From assembly GCA_004151065.3 (NCBI GenBank), contig NWUY0300046234.1:1-11899 (forward strand): DNA of 11,899 nt, written 5' to 3'. Origin of the DNA: Larix sibirica (lineage: Eukaryota; Streptophyta; Pinopsida; Pinales; Pinaceae). The position numbers and the translations under genes were made by a program. The notes under the pieces were generated by a model. It saw only the letters and a program-made list of their open reading frames with translations, searched no databases and was not told the origin of the DNA. Below, in pieces: positions 9,317-11,899 of this stretch (positions within the stretch are counted from its first letter, which is position 1; every line of letters begins with the position of its first letter).

Positions 9317-9739
9317 ATGAATTCAAATACAAACTATTACGTTTACTTTGTTGACTATGCAAGTCATTGGTCAAAGAATCTTGCATCTGCTGCTTAAGCT
9401 ATTTATACCTTGACGCATATGATCTTCCACACTAGTGGTGCATGTATTTGTCTGGCCATTGATAACCAAACAAAGTACGATGCTGTCATAGGATTATTGT
9501 TCAATAAAACTCACTTCCACATTCGCGACCTTCACATCCATCTTGATTTTCAACTACTTTTCATGTAGTTCAATTACATCTTCCGCATCCATGATCCATT
9601 CCTCTTTTGAAAGTTCCTACAAGTGAAACTTTTGGCTCGAAAATTTGAAACCATCACGTTCATACATGTCCATGGAAGTTCTAATTCAATTGTAGATAAC
9701 CTTGCAAATGAAGTTTTAGATTGGAATTTATTATGTTGA
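9317..9739 (+). pseudogene. Second, separate RNase H domain (RVT_3/archaeal-like type), decayed
   Basis: About 140 codons in one frame read as a complete type I RNase H of the compact RVT_3 kind, distinct from the gypsy RNase H in pol. Landmarks: YVYFVDYAS with the first catalytic Asp at 9353-9355; HTSGACICLAIDNQTKYDAV, where the expected Glu reads Lys (9473-9475); LHIHLDFQLL with Asp at 9545-9547; IHDPFLF; KLLARKFETITFIHVHGSSN; and IVDNLANEVLDW with the last Asp at 9695-9697. Stops interrupt at 9395 (TAA), 9566 (TAG) and 9608 (TGA), and the frame ends at TGA 9737-9739. Plant Tat elements and some L1 elements are known to have captured such a domain. Here it lies after integrase, in its own frame, with an ATG at 9317 just behind a stop. 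It may supply the hybrid-cleaving activity lost or weakened in pol. Confidence 0.8.
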
Positions 9740-9881
9740 GTGGTGCACTTCTAAATAAATAAATACAGTTTGTGTTTTACCATCTATTTATGTTATGAAA
9801 ATCATACATACATACATGTAAATACAAAAACAAACCACAACATTCATACATTTGAAACACAAGTTTGGGAAACCAAAAATC

Positions 9882-9896
9882 ATATATATATATATA
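9882..9896. repeat. (AT)n microsatellite
   Basis: Seven and a half AT units. Together with a short CATA run near 9803-9815 it marks a low-complexity patch between the RNase H relic and the antisense frame. It overlaps the last codons of that frame. Confidence 0.85.
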
Positions 9897-10556
9897 ATGT
9901 GTCATATACAACATGAGACTCACGGGTTTCACTGCAAAATGGAATTATGGGGAAATACATCAAAACTTGCCTCCCATAGGCTATATCAAAATACATGTAC
10001 GAAATGAGGCTCATATGCCTATACATAAAATACCTTCCTCCCCCCATGGAAGGAAGGGAAGGATCCATTAATGTTAAAGGAACCACAACCTCTACCTATG
10101 GTGTTATCGTTGTTGCTTCCTATGGTGGCAACAATAGTGGTGGTGGTACCCTTGATTCCTTGGTCGTGGATCTCAAATGCTCAGTGTGTCCAAGCATTAC
10201 TTCTCCCCTCAGTAGTGCCTTCCAACTAGGACATACACCCTGTAGGATGTGGAGGAAATTGGCCACCAAATGGTCATCTAGATTGATGAACCATCGGTCA
10301 TCCACCCCCTTCACATCAAATTAATCTCCATCCTCCACTTGCAAAACAACAAAGCACCACTTAAGATTTGCAATGCTGAAACCGAGGTCATCTTCTGCAA
10401 GGGCACCCCCACCTATTAGTTCCCCAGTGGTTGGTCCCCCACTTACTGGACCTCCCCTCACATACTTCTCTCATCAATGTCATCGTCGATGACCCTCTCC
10501 TACCTACGCTCCCATAGGTGGCCCTATAGCAGTTAGGGGTGGGGTCAATCCAACAT

Positions 10557-10668
10557 CTGCACCCAACAAACAACAAGAAGATGTCGATATCTCACATATA
10601 TCATAGCTGTTGTATGCTTACAAACCAAGTAAATCAAATCATGGAAAACATATGATAGAGTTACTTAC
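10557..10668 (-). other. Candidate spliceosomal intron, minus strand
   Basis: On the minus strand the donor reads cg/gtaagtaact, close to a perfect consensus, and the acceptor reads tgtttgttgggtgcag. The length of 112 bases is typical for plant introns and the interior is T-rich. Both ends keep the long minus-strand frame in phase: a G from exon 1 joins AT from exon 2. A second possible exon 1 frame starting at ATG 10832 also stays open apart from TGA codons. Confidence 0.45.
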
Positions 10669-11002
10669 CGATCGACCCCCACCCATCACCAAGACAACAT
10701 AGAAGATTGGGGTCCCCCTAAATTTCATCCCCCACTAAAAATATCACTCGATCGGTATCATAGGTTGTTGTCACATCACCAAATAGTACGGAGTGAACAC
10801 ATGGCTAACCTCCCACATCCATTCCTAGGCATCACAGTGCCCGAAAAAGCTATTTGGGGTTCCCTAGGCCCTGAGGAAAGCACCGAAATTGATGGTGACA
10901 AAGAGGGAAATCTTTGGTCCAATCTCCTAGAATATGCAAATCTAGGTTTAGAAAATCTAAACTTGAACTATGAAAATGAATTTTGAAATGTGGGCCCCAC
11001 TC

Positions 11003-11012
11003 CTATTTATAG
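11003..11012 (-). promoter_or_regulatory. Candidate TATA box for the antisense gene
   Basis: The minus strand reads ggctataaataggag, a textbook plant TATA box. A start site about 30 bases downstream, near 10973, would leave a leader of roughly 150 bases before the ATG at 10822. A GGGCCCAC word at about 10989-10999 resembles TCP/site II elements but lies downstream of the TATA box. On the plus strand the same word is only ctatttatag. Confidence 0.4.
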
Positions 11013-11484
11013 CCAATTGGCCCAAACTTTAGTTGGCTTGTTCAGGACATCCATAGCTTGATTTGACACATCGTCAACTTCATTGTGATGAGGATCGTGA
11101 GCTTTTCGTCATGGTACCATTTGTTTTGTCCCCCACAGAACTTCACCTAAGCCCCCTTTTTTGACCTTTTCCCCAAGTACGATCACTCATTTTTAATATC
11201 GTTTGCATCATTGAAATTTTTGTTATGCACACAATTATGCTATTGTATTTGTTTCATGTGTGCATGATTTTGGTTGGACAACTTTTATCTCTCACCCATC
11301 AACCCATGGTTTCCTTATCAGATATATCTTATCAAACCTTAGCATATAGGATTTGTATCACCTTCGTATACATTGCACATATCCAGTTATTTCGCTGATA
11401 TCCTTAATATTTTTCATCTCTCAAAAATTTACATCATAACCTCAACTTCACCATGCCTTTTCTGGGATGTAGAATTCTATTGTC
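11013..11484. other. Stretch without recognisable gene, right flank
   Basis: AT-rich sequence with short open frames only. No repeat of left-flank sequence, tRNA, or coding motif was seen. If the minus-strand promoter is real, its upstream elements would lie here. Confidence 0.4.
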
Positions 11485-11790
11485 ATGGTTCTATACTCCA
11501 TTACAACCCCTTGTATCAGGGCACCCATGTTGCTTCACCGTCAGACTAGGGAATTCATTCATTCACCATCTCACCAAGACAGCCACATATTTCCCTCTGG
11601 ATGCAGTTTGATAACCACCCACTTAGATCCTCGAGATTTTTATGGTTATGATTCAAAAATGGACTATCATATCCATCATGATCAGTAGACCATTTTCATT
11701 CATCGCCATCTCATCAACCTTCGAGAAGACTCACACTGGGGCCCTAGCTTTGTTTATAACACCACTCACACCCCATTAGAGGAATTTTGA
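11485..11790 (+). pseudogene. Unrecognised protein-like frame with one internal stop
   Basis: A frame opens at ATG 11485 and runs for 67 codons to TAG 11686-11688, then stays open for another 33 codons to TGA 11788-11790. The second part reads IHRHLINLREDSHWGPSF and the first ends DFYGYDSKMDYHIHHDQ, which are fairly protein-like, with many charged and aromatic residues. I recognise no family. It could be part of another element, an extra ORF of this one, or chance. The remaining 109 bases to the end of the window show nothing. Confidence 0.2.
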
Positions 11791-11899
11791 GGTAAGAAAT
11801 GGGCCTCAAAACAAAACATGTACTATAAAAATCAATTTTTAAAGAACCAATCACATTCTAGAGGATGACATCATCTATAATAGTTGAGGTGGCATTGGT

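Larger units (their letters stand above)
2502..10822 (+). mobile_element. Decayed Ty3/gypsy LTR retrotransposon, internal region (Tat/OTA-like)
   Basis: Motifs appear in the order gag core, CCHC knuckle, protease, RT, RNase H, integrase, GPY module, which is the Ty3/gypsy order (integrase after RNase H, unlike Ty1/copia). No chromodomain follows the GPY module, and an extra RNase H and a possible antisense gene lie downstream of pol; these traits fit the plant OTA/Tat group. The boundaries given are the outermost recognisable coding signals, not the true ends. I found no direct long repeat joining the left and right flanks, no tRNA-matching primer binding site before gag, and no clear polypurine tract, so the LTRs are either outside the window or too diverged to see by eye. 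The copy is old: at least seven frame changes and dozens of in-frame stops. Confidence 0.9.
9880..10822 (-). pseudogene. Candidate antisense, intron-containing gene (decayed, unrecognised)
   Basis: On the minus strand an ATG at 10822-10820 begins a frame that reads LFGDVTTTYDTDRVIFLVGD and then LCCLGDGWGSI. Removing the intron at 10668-10557 keeps the same phase, and the frame continues with VGLTPPLTAIGPPMGA, a Gly/Pro-rich stretch, ALAEDDLGFSIANLKWCFVV, DDRWFINLDDHLVANFLHIL, CPSWKALLRGEVMLGHTEHL and finally YFMYRHMSLISYMYFDIAYG, ending at TGA 9882-9880. In-frame stops occur at 10807, 10720, 10506, 10482, 10476, 10473, 10323, 10122 and 10098 (first base, minus strand). Several are TGA or TAG and could be decayed CGA or CAG. 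I do not recognise the protein. Some Tat-type elements carry an antisense ORF between pol and the 3' LTR, and this fits that position. Overlapping plus-strand open frames (9995-10324, 10765-10986) compete with this reading. Confidence 0.42.

Noticed and set aside
10048-10063. Sixteen-base purine run as the polypurine tract
   Set aside because: It lies inside the candidate antisense frame, is not followed by a TG-starting LTR-like end, and has no left-side partner repeat.
9995-10324. 109-codon plus-strand open frame as a gene
   Set aside because: It has no recognisable motif and overlaps the minus-strand frame that keeps phase through a good intron; I favour the minus reading but cannot exclude this one.
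10765-10986. 73-codon plus-strand open frame as a gene
   Set aside because: No motif was seen, and it lies opposite the proposed leader and exon 1 of the minus-strand gene.
1-11899. CRISPR array, bacterial operon, tRNA or rRNA genes
   Set aside because: No regularly spaced repeats, ribosome binding site patterns, cloverleaf or rRNA core sequences were seen; the content is plant retroelement DNA.

Overview
The window looks like intergenic DNA from a plant nuclear genome. It is AT-rich, has no intact long gene, and its dominant content is one heavily decayed Ty3/gypsy LTR retrotransposon on the plus strand. The family call rests on motifs that fall in the right order: a gag core, a CCHC zinc knuckle, an aspartic protease of the DEGAS type, reverse transcriptase with FMDG and YLDD, RNase H, an integrase with a zinc-binding N-terminus, and a GPY/F module at the end of pol. 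Pol stops soon after the GPY module with no chromodomain, which points to the non-chromoviral (OTA, Tat/Athila-like) branch found in plants. The species cannot be told from the sequence.

Layout: 1-2500 is mostly non-coding, with two weak protein-like fragments (287-664 minus, 644-826 plus) and a diverged direct repeat (1027-1138 and 1311-1422, offset 284). Gag runs from about 2502 to 3960. Protease is at 4190-4690. A degraded linker follows to 6062. A conserved pre-RT segment (6063-6650), RT (6650-7320), RNase H (7325-7750), a connection segment, and integrase (about 8120-9192) complete pol. The ancestral frame changes several times, each change placed by where the family motifs jump frame (near 6397, 6793, 7150, 7320, 8187, 8430 and 8627), and stops occur inside nearly every domain.

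Two things lie beyond pol. At 9317-9739 there is a second, distinct RNase H domain in its own reading frame, downstream of integrase. At about 9880-10822 the minus strand carries a decayed open frame that stays in phase across a well-formed 112-base intron, with a TATA box upstream at 11003-11012. This suggests an antisense, intron-containing extra gene in the 3' internal region, as known for some Tat-type elements. No LTR pair, primer binding site or convincing polypurine tract was found, so the element's ends are not defined here.

All coding features are pseudogenes. Several catalytic acidic residues are replaced by Asn or Lys, and many stops are TAG or TGA where the family has Gln or Arg. 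The changes fit C-to-T decay at CG and CHG sites, the expected footprint of a silenced, methylated plant element.
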